DNA of 64,000 bases from Herbaspirillum sp. RV1423 (GCF_000577615.1 NZ_CBXX010000002.1:1-64000); one strand, 5' to 3'. Shown: positions 19,329 to 26,855, numbered from the stretch's first letter. The notes: generated by a model not told the origin, from the letters alone. Translations and numbers: made by a program.

Positions 19329-20381
19329 ATGAATAATAATATTCTAAGAACAGAAAAAGTCAAATCGAGATCTCAAATCACACAAGCTGCTGAACACAAC
19401 TTCAGGCTGCGAGATCAAAACAATATCGATTCAAATCGATCCCATCTCAATAAAATTTTTGTGAACACATTAAATGTGGATACAAAGAAATCTAGTGACC
19501 TTCAAGAAAAGCTAACTTCGTTTTATCAGTCCCTTGACATTAAAGAAAAAAAAGACAATGTGTTAATGATGGAGTTTGTTGTATCAGCTTCGCCAGAATT
19601 TTTTGAGAAAAAATCTGCAAAGCAAATTGATGAATGGGCAGCTCATCAAGTTGAATTTTTTAAAAAAGAATTTGGTGAGCAATTAAAAATTGCGATTCTT
19701 CATTTAGATGAAAAAACACCTCATCTACATTTTATGATCGGTACAGAAATTAAATCTGTGAAAAAGTATAGAAATCAGAAGGGTGAATTTTTCAAGGAGA
19801 CTTGGTCATTAAATGCTAAAAGATATGACCCAGATTTTTTGTCTGCACTGCATACCAGGCACGCTGATTGGAATAAAAAATTTGGACTAAAAAGGGGGGT
19901 AAAAGGGAGTATGAGAAAACACAAATCACTAAAAGAATTTTATGCGATGGTGGATAAAGCGTTAAATTCTGACTATGCAAAACAGATAGAGAAATCTATT
20001 GAGAGTTTAGAAACCAGCTTTTTTTCTAATAAGGTTTCTATCGAAGAAGTAAGAGAGAAGTTCAAGCCAATACTAAATAATGTTCTGAAACAGAACAAAG
20101 CACTTCGTGAGAAATATGCACTTGATATCAAGCAATGGGCTGAAGACTTGAGTAAAAGAGATGCTGAACTCAAGGAAAAAGAAGAGGTGCTTAAGCAGCG
20201 AAATGAGGTTTATGCCGATGCTATTAATCGTGCAATTGTGGATGCTCAGTTGATTCAAGAACAACAAAATATTATCAAGAAGTTAAAGGAAGAAAATTCC
20301 ACGTTGCTGCACAAGCTTGGTGGTGGTGATCTTGCCAAAAAATCAACTTTGAAATCTACTAGTCAAAAAGTGAAACTGTAA
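19329..20381 (+). CDS. mobV: MobV-family relaxase (plasmid mobilization/recombination protein)
   Basis: 350 residues. The N-terminal motif is LRTEKVKSRSQITQAAEHN followed by DQNNIDSNRSHLN, matching the Pre/Mob (MobV) pattern. The metal-binding motif HLDEKTPHLHFM is the catalytic HxDE..PHxH signature. The C-terminal third is a long charged coiled coil (KEKEEVLKQRNEVYADA, IIKKLKEENSTLLHKLGG), probably for dimerisation. It would nick oriT and pilot single-stranded DNA transfer with a helper conjugation system. The ATG at 19329 follows an AGGAGG ribosome binding site; an upstream in-frame start at 19233 would run through the inverted repeats. MobV proteins are most familiar from small plasmids. 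Confidence 0.88.
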   Translation: MNNNILRTEKVKSRSQITQAAEHNFRLRDQNNIDSNRSHLNKIFVNTLNVDTKKSSDLQEKLTSFYQSLDIKEKKDNVLMMEFVVSASPEFFEKKSAKQIDEWAAHQVEFFKKEFGEQLKIAILHLDEKTPHLHFMIGTEIKSVKKYRNQKGEFFKETWSLNAKRYDPDFLSALHTRHADWNKKFGLKRGVKGSMRKHKSLKEFYAMVDKALNSDYAKQIEKSIESLETSFFSNKVSIEEVREKFKPILNNVLKQNKALREKYALDIKQWAEDLSKRDAELKEKEEVLKQRNEVYADAINRAIVDAQLIQEQQNIIKKLKEENSTLLHKLGGGDLAKKSTLKSTSQKVKL

Positions 20382-20445
20382 ACTTTTACAGTTGACAGGC
20401 GGCGGCGGGCTGTAGTGGGTGATGTACTATAAAATCAAGCGTGGA

Positions 20446-20474
20446 TTGACATTGCTTTTTCTTAATGGTATAGT
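20446..20474 (+). promoter_or_regulatory. Strong sigma-70 promoter of the antitoxin RNA
   Basis: Perfect -35 TTGACA (20446-20451), 17-nt spacer, -10 TATAGT (20469-20474). It places a start near 20481, immediately before the first RNA repeat. Confidence 0.8.
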
Positions 20475-20486
20475 TTGTTTGCAGTT

Positions 20487-20594
20487 TGTGGCGGTAGAAG
20501 CGCCCCACGTTAAACACAGAAGACTTCAAACAGAAATATTGTGGCGGTAGGATTAGCCCCACGTTAATAAGTAAAAGTATCCAAACAGAAATAA
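20487..20594 (+). repeat. Two tandem copies of a 53-55-nt repeat
   Basis: Copy 1 spans 20487-20539, copy 2 spans 20540-20594. Conserved blocks are TGTGGCGGTAG, GCCCCACGTTAA and CAAACAGAAATA; the segments between them vary in sequence and by one or two bases in length. Confidence 0.9.
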
Positions 20595-20601
20595 CTGCCA
20601 G

Positions 20602-20627
20602 AAAAAACCCCGAAAGGGGTTTTTTTT
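20602..20627 (+). terminator. Terminator between antitoxin RNA and toxin gene
   Basis: AAAAAACCCC, GAAA loop, GGGGTTTTTTTT. In type III systems a leaky terminator here sets the excess of antitoxin RNA over toxin mRNA. Confidence 0.92.
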
Positions 20628-20645
20628 GGTCTATTGAAAGTGCTT

Positions 20646-21155
20646 ATGCAACTTGTCAAGCTTGATCCGTCCTTTTATCCAGCTAATACCCATTTGGTGC
20701 AGGTTATGGATAAGACTGGAACTATATGGGATCCTACTAAAATTAGGGGTTATGGCATTGTTGTAATAGCAATAAATGAGCTAACTTTTGGAATACCCTT
20801 AAGAAGTCATATCAATCATCAAGCAGCATATTTTACTGTTCGAAATCCAGGCTATGTAAAGGGTAAAACCCCCTACGGAAAAGGTTTGGATTTTTCCAAA
20901 GCACTTTTGATTTCCCAGCCACATTATCTATCATCACAAGTGTTCAAGATAGACGCCGTTGAACATAAGAAATTGGTTTCAAAGCAATACTATATTGAGC
21001 AGCTTTTTAATGACTATGTTGAAAAGTATGTTGCCGCACAGAAAAAAAGTGATCACAACATTCTTAATAGTATGGAATACAGACACACTACTTTGCAAAA
21101 TTATCATCCAGAACTCGGAATTTTGCCCAAGGTTACTGTAGTAAAGGTTGTTTAA
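20646..21155 (+). CDS. tenpN: Type III toxin of the TenpN/ToxN endoribonuclease group
   Basis: 169 residues from the ATG at 20646 (MQLVKLDPSFYPANTHLVQV); in-frame TTG (20634) and GTG (20640) are alternatives. Segments that resemble TenpN toxins as I recall them: RGYGIVVIAINELTFGIPLRS near the N terminus, GLDFSKALLISQPHYLSS in the middle, and DHNILNSMEYRHTTLQNYHPELG at the C terminus. These toxins are sequence-specific RNases that arrest growth and often abort phage infection; the antitoxin is a structured RNA. The length fits the family. The gene starts 18 nt after the terminator and has only a weak ribosome binding site, as expected for low toxin expression. The context (repeat RNA upstream) independently supports the call. 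Confidence 0.8.
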   Translation: MQLVKLDPSFYPANTHLVQVMDKTGTIWDPTKIRGYGIVVIAINELTFGIPLRSHINHQAAYFTVRNPGYVKGKTPYGKGLDFSKALLISQPHYLSSQVFKIDAVEHKKLVSKQYYIEQLFNDYVEKYVAAQKKSDHNILNSMEYRHTTLQNYHPELGILPKVTVVKVV

Positions 21156-21182
21156 TAATTAATTTTATGTGGTATCGATTTA

Positions 21183-21197
21183 GGTAGCAATTTTTTT
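21183..21197 (+). repeat. GGTAGCAA motif, candidate integrase arm site (right)
   Basis: GGTAGCAATTTTTTT, matching the left-end motif at 17759-17770 over 12 nt, 66 nt inside the right boundary. Confidence 0.45.
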
Positions 21198-21262
21198 AAA
21201 TATACCGCTGCTATGCCTTTGATTTTATTGGTGAATTTTTTTTTGGGGTGTTTTTTTTGAAC

Positions 21263-21281
21263 AGCCCCGTCCACTCCGCCA
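21263..21281 (+). repeat. Right attachment site (attR core)
   Basis: AGCCCCGTCCACTCCGCCA, matching the tRNA-Asp 3' end except A for G at the twelfth base. It probably represents the original host tRNA end, displaced by integration. Confidence 0.85.
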
Positions 21282-21290
21282 GATAAAAAG

Positions 21291-21313
21291 CGCCCGCGTC
21301 AGCGGGCGTTTTT
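21291..21313 (+). terminator. Original tRNA-Asp operon terminator, displaced by the element
   Basis: CGCCCGC / GCGGGCG stem, 4-nt loop, then TTTTT, 9 nt after attR. Its place directly after the tRNA-like end suggests it served the tRNA operon before integration. Confidence 0.85.
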
Positions 21314-21353
21314 ACGTTTACATCCGGATTCGCTTCGCAAATCCCCGATTAAA

Positions 21354-21468
21354 AGCGGAGTGGAGGGAGCCGCCTGCGCGGCTCCTGGCGGGCGAGAAGG
21401 GAATCGTCGCTTGCAAGCGATTCCGCAGCCTGCACATATGCGGGAGAGCCACGTCCGTCCACTCCGCT
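21354..21468. repeat. Structured non-coding stretch closed by a tRNA-acceptor-like stem
   Basis: AGCGGAGTGGA (21354-21364) is the exact reverse complement of TCCACTCCGCT (21458-21468). Inside are two further hairpins: GGAGCCGC/GCGGCTCC (21366-21385) and GAATCG...CGATTC (21401-21423). The outer stem contains the tRNA-Asp acceptor pairs GGAGTGG/CCACTCC. No anticodon or T arm is recognisable, so it is not a working tRNA. Confidence 0.6.
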
Positions 21469-21477
21469 AAAAATTGA

Positions 21478-21508
21478 AACGCCCGCTTGGTGAAGCCAAG
21501 CGGGCGTT
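21478..21508 (+). terminator. Second terminator after the structured stretch
   Basis: AACGCCCGCTTGG / CCAAGCGGGCGTT stem with a 5-nt loop and a T-rich tail. The stem core resembles the terminator at 21291-21313. Confidence 0.8.
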
Positions 21509-22058
21509 CTTGTTTGTGTTTTTCATTCATATCTCCAGATGCAAAACACCCCCAGGCTTTTACAGCGGTTGCCCGAGCCCGGCCGTCGACGCCGGGAATC
21601 GACATTCCAATGAATACGTCATTTTTCTTTGTCTGAATAAAATACAGTTTTGTAGCAATATTAATTTGAGTATATTGTAGAATAAATTCTCATTGCTCCC
21701 ATGTAGTAAGCCATTTTTAGATATTTCATATAAGTACGTGGAGATAGTCACATTTTACGTATTTATGGTGACTTTTCGCAGCAAGAAAAAATGGCGTCAC
21801 TCCGAAAAATAGAAGAAACCTAGTATTTTCGATGCTTTTCTTTTAATGCAGGAGATAAGAAATCGAATGTGGCGCCGACGTAAATCATATAAATAATTCG
21901 TCGGAATCAATGTGCGTTCGCACCAGCCGCCTTCTGGCACCTCAAGGTTATGTCCGGAAACAAAATGTGTGATGTTTTGCAATGGATTCCAAAAGAGGGG
22001 AAATCAAGGCCGGGCGCCCCCGATAAACGCTTCAGGTCTTTAGGGACTCGCCATCACG
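21509..22058. other. AT-rich gene-free region
   Basis: About 550 bp, noticeably AT-rich between 21610 and 21900, with no open frame that I can support. It carries the upstream region of the histidine kinase gene and may be decayed accessory DNA. Confidence 0.5.
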
Positions 22059-23837
22059 ATGCCAATATCAAGCAAACGAGAGTCGAACAAAAAGTCGTCG
22101 CTGGCAAATACCGGTCTTTTCCTCATTCTCGCGACGTTGTTGTTGATCGGTGTCGCCACCGCGGTGTCTTATCGCAGCGTGCGGATCTTCGAGGCGCGGT
22201 CGCTACGGGTGCAGCATACACATACCATCTTGCAACGTCTGGAAGAAAGCCAGTGGACGTTGCACGATCTGGTTGCCAGTGCACGCAGCTATGCGCTTTC
22301 TGGCAGGCATGAATATCTGTTGAGTTTCGAGGCGGACCGTACCTTGCTATCCAGCCTGTTCAACGGTTTACGGGGCTTGCAGTTCGACAACCAGGAGCAG
22401 CTCGACCGGGTGGCGCATCTGAGTCAGACCGTCGCCAAGCGCGTCGAACTGGCGCGCACGCTGATCGAGGCAGATAAGAATGCACGCATCCACAATATTG
22501 ATGAACATGACCGCGACCTGAGCGAAGACATCCGTCAACAGTTCGCCGTTCTCAAGGAAATCGAGGGCGCATCACTGGTCCAGCGTTCAAGCGAGATGGC
22601 CACCGGCATTCGCTGGGTCATCCTGGCTATTGCCGGCGGCAGCATCGTCAGCATCGCGATGCTGATTGCCGTGTGCCTGCGTCTTAAACGCGAGACGCTC
22701 AGCCGCGAGGAAGCCCAGACCAAAGCGCAAATCTACGCGGCTGAAGTTGAGGCGCTCTATAATCAGGCGCCGTGCGGCTATCACTCGATTGACGAAGAAA
22801 GCGGCCTGATCGTGCAAATCAATGACACTGAACTATCCTGGCTCGGCTATCGGCGCGAACAGGTTGTGGCCAAGATGAGGCAGACCGACCTGATGAGCGA
22901 GGCCGGCGCCGAACGCTATCAACAGGAAATCTGGCCGAGATTTCAGCGCGACAGGGGCGTCAACGGCGTCGACATCGATTATCTGCGCGCCGACGGTACG
23001 TATTTTCCCGTGTTGATGAGTGCAAGTACTGACGTGCACCCCGAGACCGGTCGCGTCGTCAGCCGCAACGTGATCCACGATATTTCCGCGCGCAGGCAGG
23101 TCGAGAAGGAAATCGAAGAACTCAATGCCAGCCTGAGGTGCCAGACTCAACGCCTGAGCAACGTCAACAAGGAACTCGAGAGTTTTTCCTATTCGGTCTC
23201 GCACGACTTGCGCGCTCCGCTACGCGCCATCTCAGGCTATGCCATGATGATCGAGGAGGATTACGCAGATGCGCTGGATGCCAAGGGCAGGGAACTGCTG
23301 CAGGTTATCCGCAAGAATGTCAGCAAGATGGATGCGCTCATCAGCGACTTGCTCAAGCTGTCGAAGTCGGCTACCGGCGAGCTGACGCTGGGAAATTTCT
23401 CCATGCAGAAGCTTGTCGAGCAAGGCGTTGCCAGTCTGCGACGCGAAAATGACAGGGTTGAGTTCATTATCGACCCGTTGGAAGATGTGATAGCCAACCA
23501 GGGGTTGATCGGTCAGGTTTGGGAAAACCTGTTGGGAAATGCACTCAAGTTCAGCCAGAAAGCCGAGCACCCGATAGTGCGTGTGTCGTCCACGACAACG
23601 CCGGAAGAAGTGATTTACCAGGTGCAGGACAACGGCGTCGGCTTTGACATGCGTTATGTGCACAAGCTGTTTGGTGCTTTCCAGCGCTTGCACCGGCAGG
23701 AAGACTTTGCCGGCACCGGGATCGGATTGGCGCTGGTACAACGCATTGTGGTCAGGCACAACGGTCGCGTGTGGGCTGAGAGCAGGCCGGGCGAGGGAGC
23801 TACTTTTTATTTTGCCTTGCCGCGCAGGGAGCTATAG
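22059..23837 (+). CDS. Membrane sensor histidine kinase (CHASE3-PAS-HisKA-HATPase)
   Basis: 592 residues. A transmembrane helix (about 18-37, GLFLILATLLLIGVATAVSY) and a second (about 187-210) flank a periplasmic helical domain of CHASE3 type with the typical ARSYALSGRHEYL motif. A PAS domain follows (ALYNQAPCGYHSIDEESGLI). The dimerisation domain has His382 in YSVSHDLRAPLRAISGY. ATP-binding boxes are N (WENLLGNALKFS), G1 (VQDNGVGFD) and G2 (GTGIGLALVQRI). It is the first of four signalling genes on this strand and has no fused receiver. Its partner is probably one of the receivers downstream. The signal is unknown. Confidence 0.9.
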   Translation: MPISSKRESNKKSSLANTGLFLILATLLLIGVATAVSYRSVRIFEARSLRVQHTHTILQRLEESQWTLHDLVASARSYALSGRHEYLLSFEADRTLLSSLFNGLRGLQFDNQEQLDRVAHLSQTVAKRVELARTLIEADKNARIHNIDEHDRDLSEDIRQQFAVLKEIEGASLVQRSSEMATGIRWVILAIAGGSIVSIAMLIAVCLRLKRETLSREEAQTKAQIYAAEVEALYNQAPCGYHSIDEESGLIVQINDTELSWLGYRREQVVAKMRQTDLMSEAGAERYQQEIWPRFQRDRGVNGVDIDYLRADGTYFPVLMSASTDVHPETGRVVSRNVIHDISARRQVEKEIEELNASLRCQTQRLSNVNKELESFSYSVSHDLRAPLRAISGYAMMIEEDYADALDAKGRELLQVIRKNVSKMDALISDLLKLSKSATGELTLGNFSMQKLVEQGVASLRRENDRVEFIIDPLEDVIANQGLIGQVWENLLGNALKFSQKAEHPIVRVSSTTTPEEVIYQVQDNGVGFDMRYVHKLFGAFQRLHRQEDFAGTGIGLALVQRIVVRHNGRVWAESRPGEGATFYFALPRREL

Positions 23838-23907
23838 TGGCGGCATGATGCCATGACCGGCGCCTGGGCGACGGTCGTAACAAGAATTGGGGCGGGAAGC
23901 GAATTTT

Positions 23908-25365
23908 ATGAGTATTCCACTCAGGGTATTGTTTGTCGAAGACATGGAAGAAGACGTGATCCTCATGGTTCGCGAGCTCAAGCGCGGCGGTTTCGAGCCG
24001 ACCTGGCAGCGTGTCGACACCGGGCCGGACATGGAGGCTGCCTTGCGCGACACATGGGATATCGTGATATCGGATTATTCGATGCCGATGTTCAGCGCGG
24101 TCGATGCGCTGGATCTGGTGAAAAAGCAGAACGATCAGATTCCATTCATCATTGTTTCCGGCGCCATCGGCGAGCAGACCGCAGTGGAGATGATGAAAGC
24201 GGGAGCGCAGGATTATTTCCTCAAAAGCGCCATAGCGCGCCTGCCGATCGCGGTCGAGCGCGAGCTGCGCGACGCCCTGGTGCGGCGCAAGCAGCGCGCC
24301 AGCGCAGTGGCCTTGCGCGAGATGCAGGCGCGTTTCCATGCCTTCATGAACGCGGCGCCGATGCCGGCATGGATCAAGGATGCAGACTTGCGCTATCTCT
24401 ATGTCAATCCGGCGCAATCGGCCTTTTTCGGCATGACGCCTAGCGACATGATCGGCCTCAGCGATTTCGACCTGATGTCCGGCGGCGCTGCACAAAACGT
24501 CCAGGCCAACGACCGCAAGGTGCTGGAAAGCAATCGCGAGATGCACACCCAGGAGACCGTATTCGACGCCAATCACAATCCCAAGACCATGGACATGGTG
24601 CGCTTCCCGATTGGCAGCGACGGCAAGATGCTGGCGGCAGGGCTGGCGATGGATGTGACCGAACGCGTCAACTCGCAGAAGGAACTGGAGCAGGCCATGC
24701 AGCGCCAGCAAATGCTGGCCAGTCGCGTGATCGAGGTGCAGGAACGCGAACGCCAGCATCTGGCGCGCGGCCTGCACGACGACGTCGGCCAGTCGCTGAC
24801 TGCGCTCAAGATCAATTTGGAAACCATCAAAAAAACCGGCTCACTGGAAGGTCCGTCGCTGCAGAACGGCATCGACATCGTCGCTGCCGTGCTGTCGCAG
24901 GTGCGCAGCCTGTCGCTCGACCTGCGACCACCGCAACTGGACAATCTCGGCCTGATCGCCACCTTGCGTTCCTATGTCGAGAACAAGTCCCGCCTGGCGA
25001 ACGTGAAAGGCTGGTTTGAAAGTTCGCCGCTGTCCGAGGAACTGCATCACGATATCGAGAACACCTGCTTTCGCATCGTGCAGGAAGCTGTCACCAACAT
25101 TTTGCGTCACGCCGATGCACAAAATATTTGGGTCAAGGTCAGCCAGCGCCAGGGGCACCTCAACGTCAGCATTCGCGACGACGGCAAGGGCTTCGATCTG
25201 GAGAAGGCCCGCAGTAATGCCATTTCGGGCACCAGCTTCGGCTTGCTGAACATGGAAGAGCGTGCCGTTCTGGTGGGGGGCACGATGGACATCAGCTCCG
25301 CACCCGGAAACGGGGCGGAAATCGTTTTTCAATTACCTGTGACGCCTGTCATGCGGAGGATGTGA
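23908..25365 (+). CDS. Hybrid receiver-PAS-histidine kinase (NarX/DegS-type)
   Basis: 485 residues, soluble. The N-terminal receiver domain has VLFVEDMEEDV and Asp56 in VISDYSMPM; its conserved lysine is in DYFLKSA. A PAS domain is in the middle (MPAWIKDADLRYLYVNPAQSAFFGM). The C-terminal HisKA_3 module has His290 in RGLHDDVGQSLTALKINLE, then HATPase boxes (IVQEAVTNILRHADA, DDGKGFD, GTSFGLLNMEERA). HisKA_3 kinases pair with NarL-type regulators; one is encoded immediately downstream with a 3-nt gap. The receiver in front suggests input from another kinase, such as the upstream one. Start at 23908; an in-frame alternative at 23887 adds seven residues. Confidence 0.9.
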   Translation: MSIPLRVLFVEDMEEDVILMVRELKRGGFEPTWQRVDTGPDMEAALRDTWDIVISDYSMPMFSAVDALDLVKKQNDQIPFIIVSGAIGEQTAVEMMKAGAQDYFLKSAIARLPIAVERELRDALVRRKQRASAVALREMQARFHAFMNAAPMPAWIKDADLRYLYVNPAQSAFFGMTPSDMIGLSDFDLMSGGAAQNVQANDRKVLESNREMHTQETVFDANHNPKTMDMVRFPIGSDGKMLAAGLAMDVTERVNSQKELEQAMQRQQMLASRVIEVQERERQHLARGLHDDVGQSLTALKINLETIKKTGSLEGPSLQNGIDIVAAVLSQVRSLSLDLRPPQLDNLGLIATLRSYVENKSRLANVKGWFESSPLSEELHHDIENTCFRIVQEAVTNILRHADAQNIWVKVSQRQGHLNVSIRDDGKGFDLEKARSNAISGTSFGLLNMEERAVLVGGTMDISSAPGNGAEIVFQLPVTPVMRRM

Positions 25366-25367
25366 AC

Positions 25368-26018
25368 ATGTCGACGAAAATCTTGCTGGCCGATGATCAT
25401 GCGCTGGTGCGCAGCGGTATACGTTCGCTGTTGATGGCGATGCCGGGCATTGAAGTGGTCGGCGAGGCGGATGACGGCAATGCCGCCATCGAGCTGACTG
25501 AAAAGCTCAAGCCCGATGTCGTCGTCATGGACATCGCCATGAAAGGCATGAATGGCCTGGAAGCGGTGCGCCGCTTGCGGGCTGATCATCCGACCACCAA
25601 ATTCCTGATGCTGTCGATGTATGGCAGCGAGGAATACGTCATGCAGGCCCTGAATGCCGGCGCCAACGGTTATTTGTTCAAGGATTCCGCCGCCTATGAG
25701 TTGGAAAAGGCGCTAAACGAGGTCATTCACGGCAGGCAATACCTGGATTCGCACATCTCCCGGGACGCGCTCGACCTGTACATGAAGAAAGTGGCGCAGG
25801 ACGGCACGGCAGTCGAAATCCTCACTCCGCGCCAGCGCGAGATTCTGCAACTCATTGCGGAAGGCAACAACACCAAGGAGATCGCGTATCGCCTCAACGT
25901 CAGCGCCAAGACCATCGAAACGCATCGGGCGCAACTCATGGAACGGCTCGAAATCCGCGACGTTCCGGGCCTTGTGCGCTATGCAATCCGGACCGGGATG
26001 ACCACTTCGGACAAGTGA
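25368..26018 (+). CDS. NarL/FixJ-family response regulator
   Basis: 216 residues. The receiver domain has LLADDHALVRSGI, Asp55 in VVMDIAMKGMNG and Lys in GYLFKDSA. The C-terminal LuxR-type helix-turn-helix is LTPRQREILQLIAEGNNTKEIAYRLNVSAKTIETHRAQLM. It is a DNA-binding transcription factor, very likely phosphorylated by the HisKA_3 kinase just upstream. The ATG at 25368 lies 7 nt after a GGAGGA ribosome binding site; the adjoining GTG at 25362 is less likely. Confidence 0.93.
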   Translation: MSTKILLADDHALVRSGIRSLLMAMPGIEVVGEADDGNAAIELTEKLKPDVVVMDIAMKGMNGLEAVRRLRADHPTTKFLMLSMYGSEEYVMQALNAGANGYLFKDSAAYELEKALNEVIHGRQYLDSHISRDALDLYMKKVAQDGTAVEILTPRQREILQLIAEGNNTKEIAYRLNVSAKTIETHRAQLMERLEIRDVPGLVRYAIRTGMTTSDK

Positions 26019-26206
26019 AAATGCAGTGACTCAGGTAAATCCTGATATCTTATCTTGTTGGTCATGCCATAATAAATTCATCTGACCTGATGCTGCGAAT
26101 GTCGTTTGTGCAGAAAATTCAACGTCGATCAAGCCTGTGCCGCCATGAATGGCACGGGCACTGATGAGGTTAAAAAAGAAACAGTTGGCGAGAAAGCGAC
26201 CTGCAC

Positions 26207-26638
26207 ATGGAGCAAATGGATATCATGCTGGTGGACGACAGCCCGGAGGTTGCCGAGCTCACGCGCATCGCTCTGGACACCAAGAAATTGGCGGACAGGA
26301 TGACGTGGTTTGCCGATGCAGAGGAAGCTTCCGATTACATGTTTGCCGACAAGATATTTGCCGATCGCAAGGATCTTCATCCGCGATTGATCCTGCTGGA
26401 TTTGCACCTGCCCCTGATGAGCGGCCACGAATTTCTCAAAATCATCAAATCCAACGTCGCCACGGCGCATATTCCCGTGGTGATGTTTTCCTCCTCCGAC
26501 GACCAGCGCGACATTGTTCAGAGTTACCAGCTCGGCGCCAACGGCTATCTGATGAAATCTGCCGATCCGCGCGAGTTCATCGGCACGGTGGCCGATGCAG
26601 GCGTGTTCTGGGTGAATCGGAACAAGGTGGTGCGCTGA
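26207..26638 (+). CDS. Single-domain response regulator (Rcp1/CheY-like)
   Basis: 143 residues, receiver domain only: IMLVDDSPEVAEL, Asp65 in LLDLHLPLMSGHEFL, VVMFSSSDD and Lys in GYLMKSADP. The long loop between helix 1 and the phosphorylation site (FADKIFADRKDLHP) is typical of receivers that partner bacteriophytochrome-like or PAS kinases. There is no output domain, so it acts by protein contact or as a phosphate relay. It follows the NarL regulator by 188 nt and ends the cluster. Confidence 0.88.
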   Translation: MEQMDIMLVDDSPEVAELTRIALDTKKLADRMTWFADAEEASDYMFADKIFADRKDLHPRLILLDLHLPLMSGHEFLKIIKSNVATAHIPVVMFSSSDDQRDIVQSYQLGANGYLMKSADPREFIGTVADAGVFWVNRNKVVR

Positions 26639-26663
26639 CTGGACGGTGACGGGAATAAAAATA

Positions 26664-26846
26664 CAGGCCGAGGCCGAGTGCCGTTCTGTTAAATTTGAAA
26701 AATGTCCTCATCGTAAATTCTTGGCCGTCGTCCTGACGAACGTCAGGACCCCGTGTCATATTGGCCGTCTTCACGACGCTGGGACGACGGCGGTAGAAAG
26801 GCATACGCTTAACTAAACGGCAATAAGACCGAGGCCTGCATTTTTC
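26664..26846. repeat. Composite palindromic repeat, copy 1
   Basis: Core 26726-26790 with hairpin GTCCTGAC/GTCAGGAC and closing GGGACGACGG. Outer arms 26664-26690 and about 26808-26840 are imperfect inverted repeats sharing GCCGTT.TGTTAA-like blocks. It lies between the convergent CheY-like and Crp/Fnr genes and ends in CATTTTTCATG, so it may also act as a terminator. Related copies are at 31628-31721 and 39045-39250. Confidence 0.65.
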
Positions 26847-26855
26847 ATGCATGCA

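Larger units (their letters stand above)
20481..20627 (+). ncRNA. tenpI: TenpI-like antitoxin RNA, two tandem repeats plus terminator
   Basis: Between the consensus promoter and the toxin gene lie two tandem repeats (20487-20539 and 20540-20594). Each begins TGTGGCGGTAG, has GCCCCACGTTAA after 4-5 variable bases, then 13-14 variable bases, and ends CAAACAGAAATA. GTGG pairs with CCAC in each unit to form a short hairpin. A T-tailed hairpin follows at 20602-20627. Promoter, short tandem repeats, terminator and small toxin gene in this order is the hallmark of type III toxin-antitoxin systems, whose toxin cuts the repeat RNA into units that then inhibit it. The RNA identity is inferred from arrangement, not from a known RNA family match. 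Confidence 0.75.
17685..21281 (+). mobile_element. Small integrative mobilizable element in tRNA-Asp (about 3.6 kb)
   Basis: Bounded by a 19-bp direct repeat of the tRNA-Asp 3' end (17685-17703 and 21263-21281, one mismatch). The interior is clearly more AT-rich than the flanks. It encodes only an integrase, a MobV-type relaxase and a TenpIN-like toxin-antitoxin pair, in that order and all on the plus strand. No replication protein, excisionase or conjugation machinery is seen. The layout fits an integrative mobilizable element that excises as a circle and is mobilised by a helper. Its integrase gene lies next to the tRNA end, as is common. Confidence 0.85.

Noticed and set aside
20487..20594. 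Tandem repeats considered as a CRISPR array
   Set aside because: Only two units, no spacer of constant length, no cas genes; the promoter, terminator and toxin gene fit a type III antitoxin better.
21354..21468. Structured stretch considered as a functional tRNA
   Set aside because: The acceptor-like stem is there but no anticodon arm, no T-loop TTCGA and no CCA can be placed.
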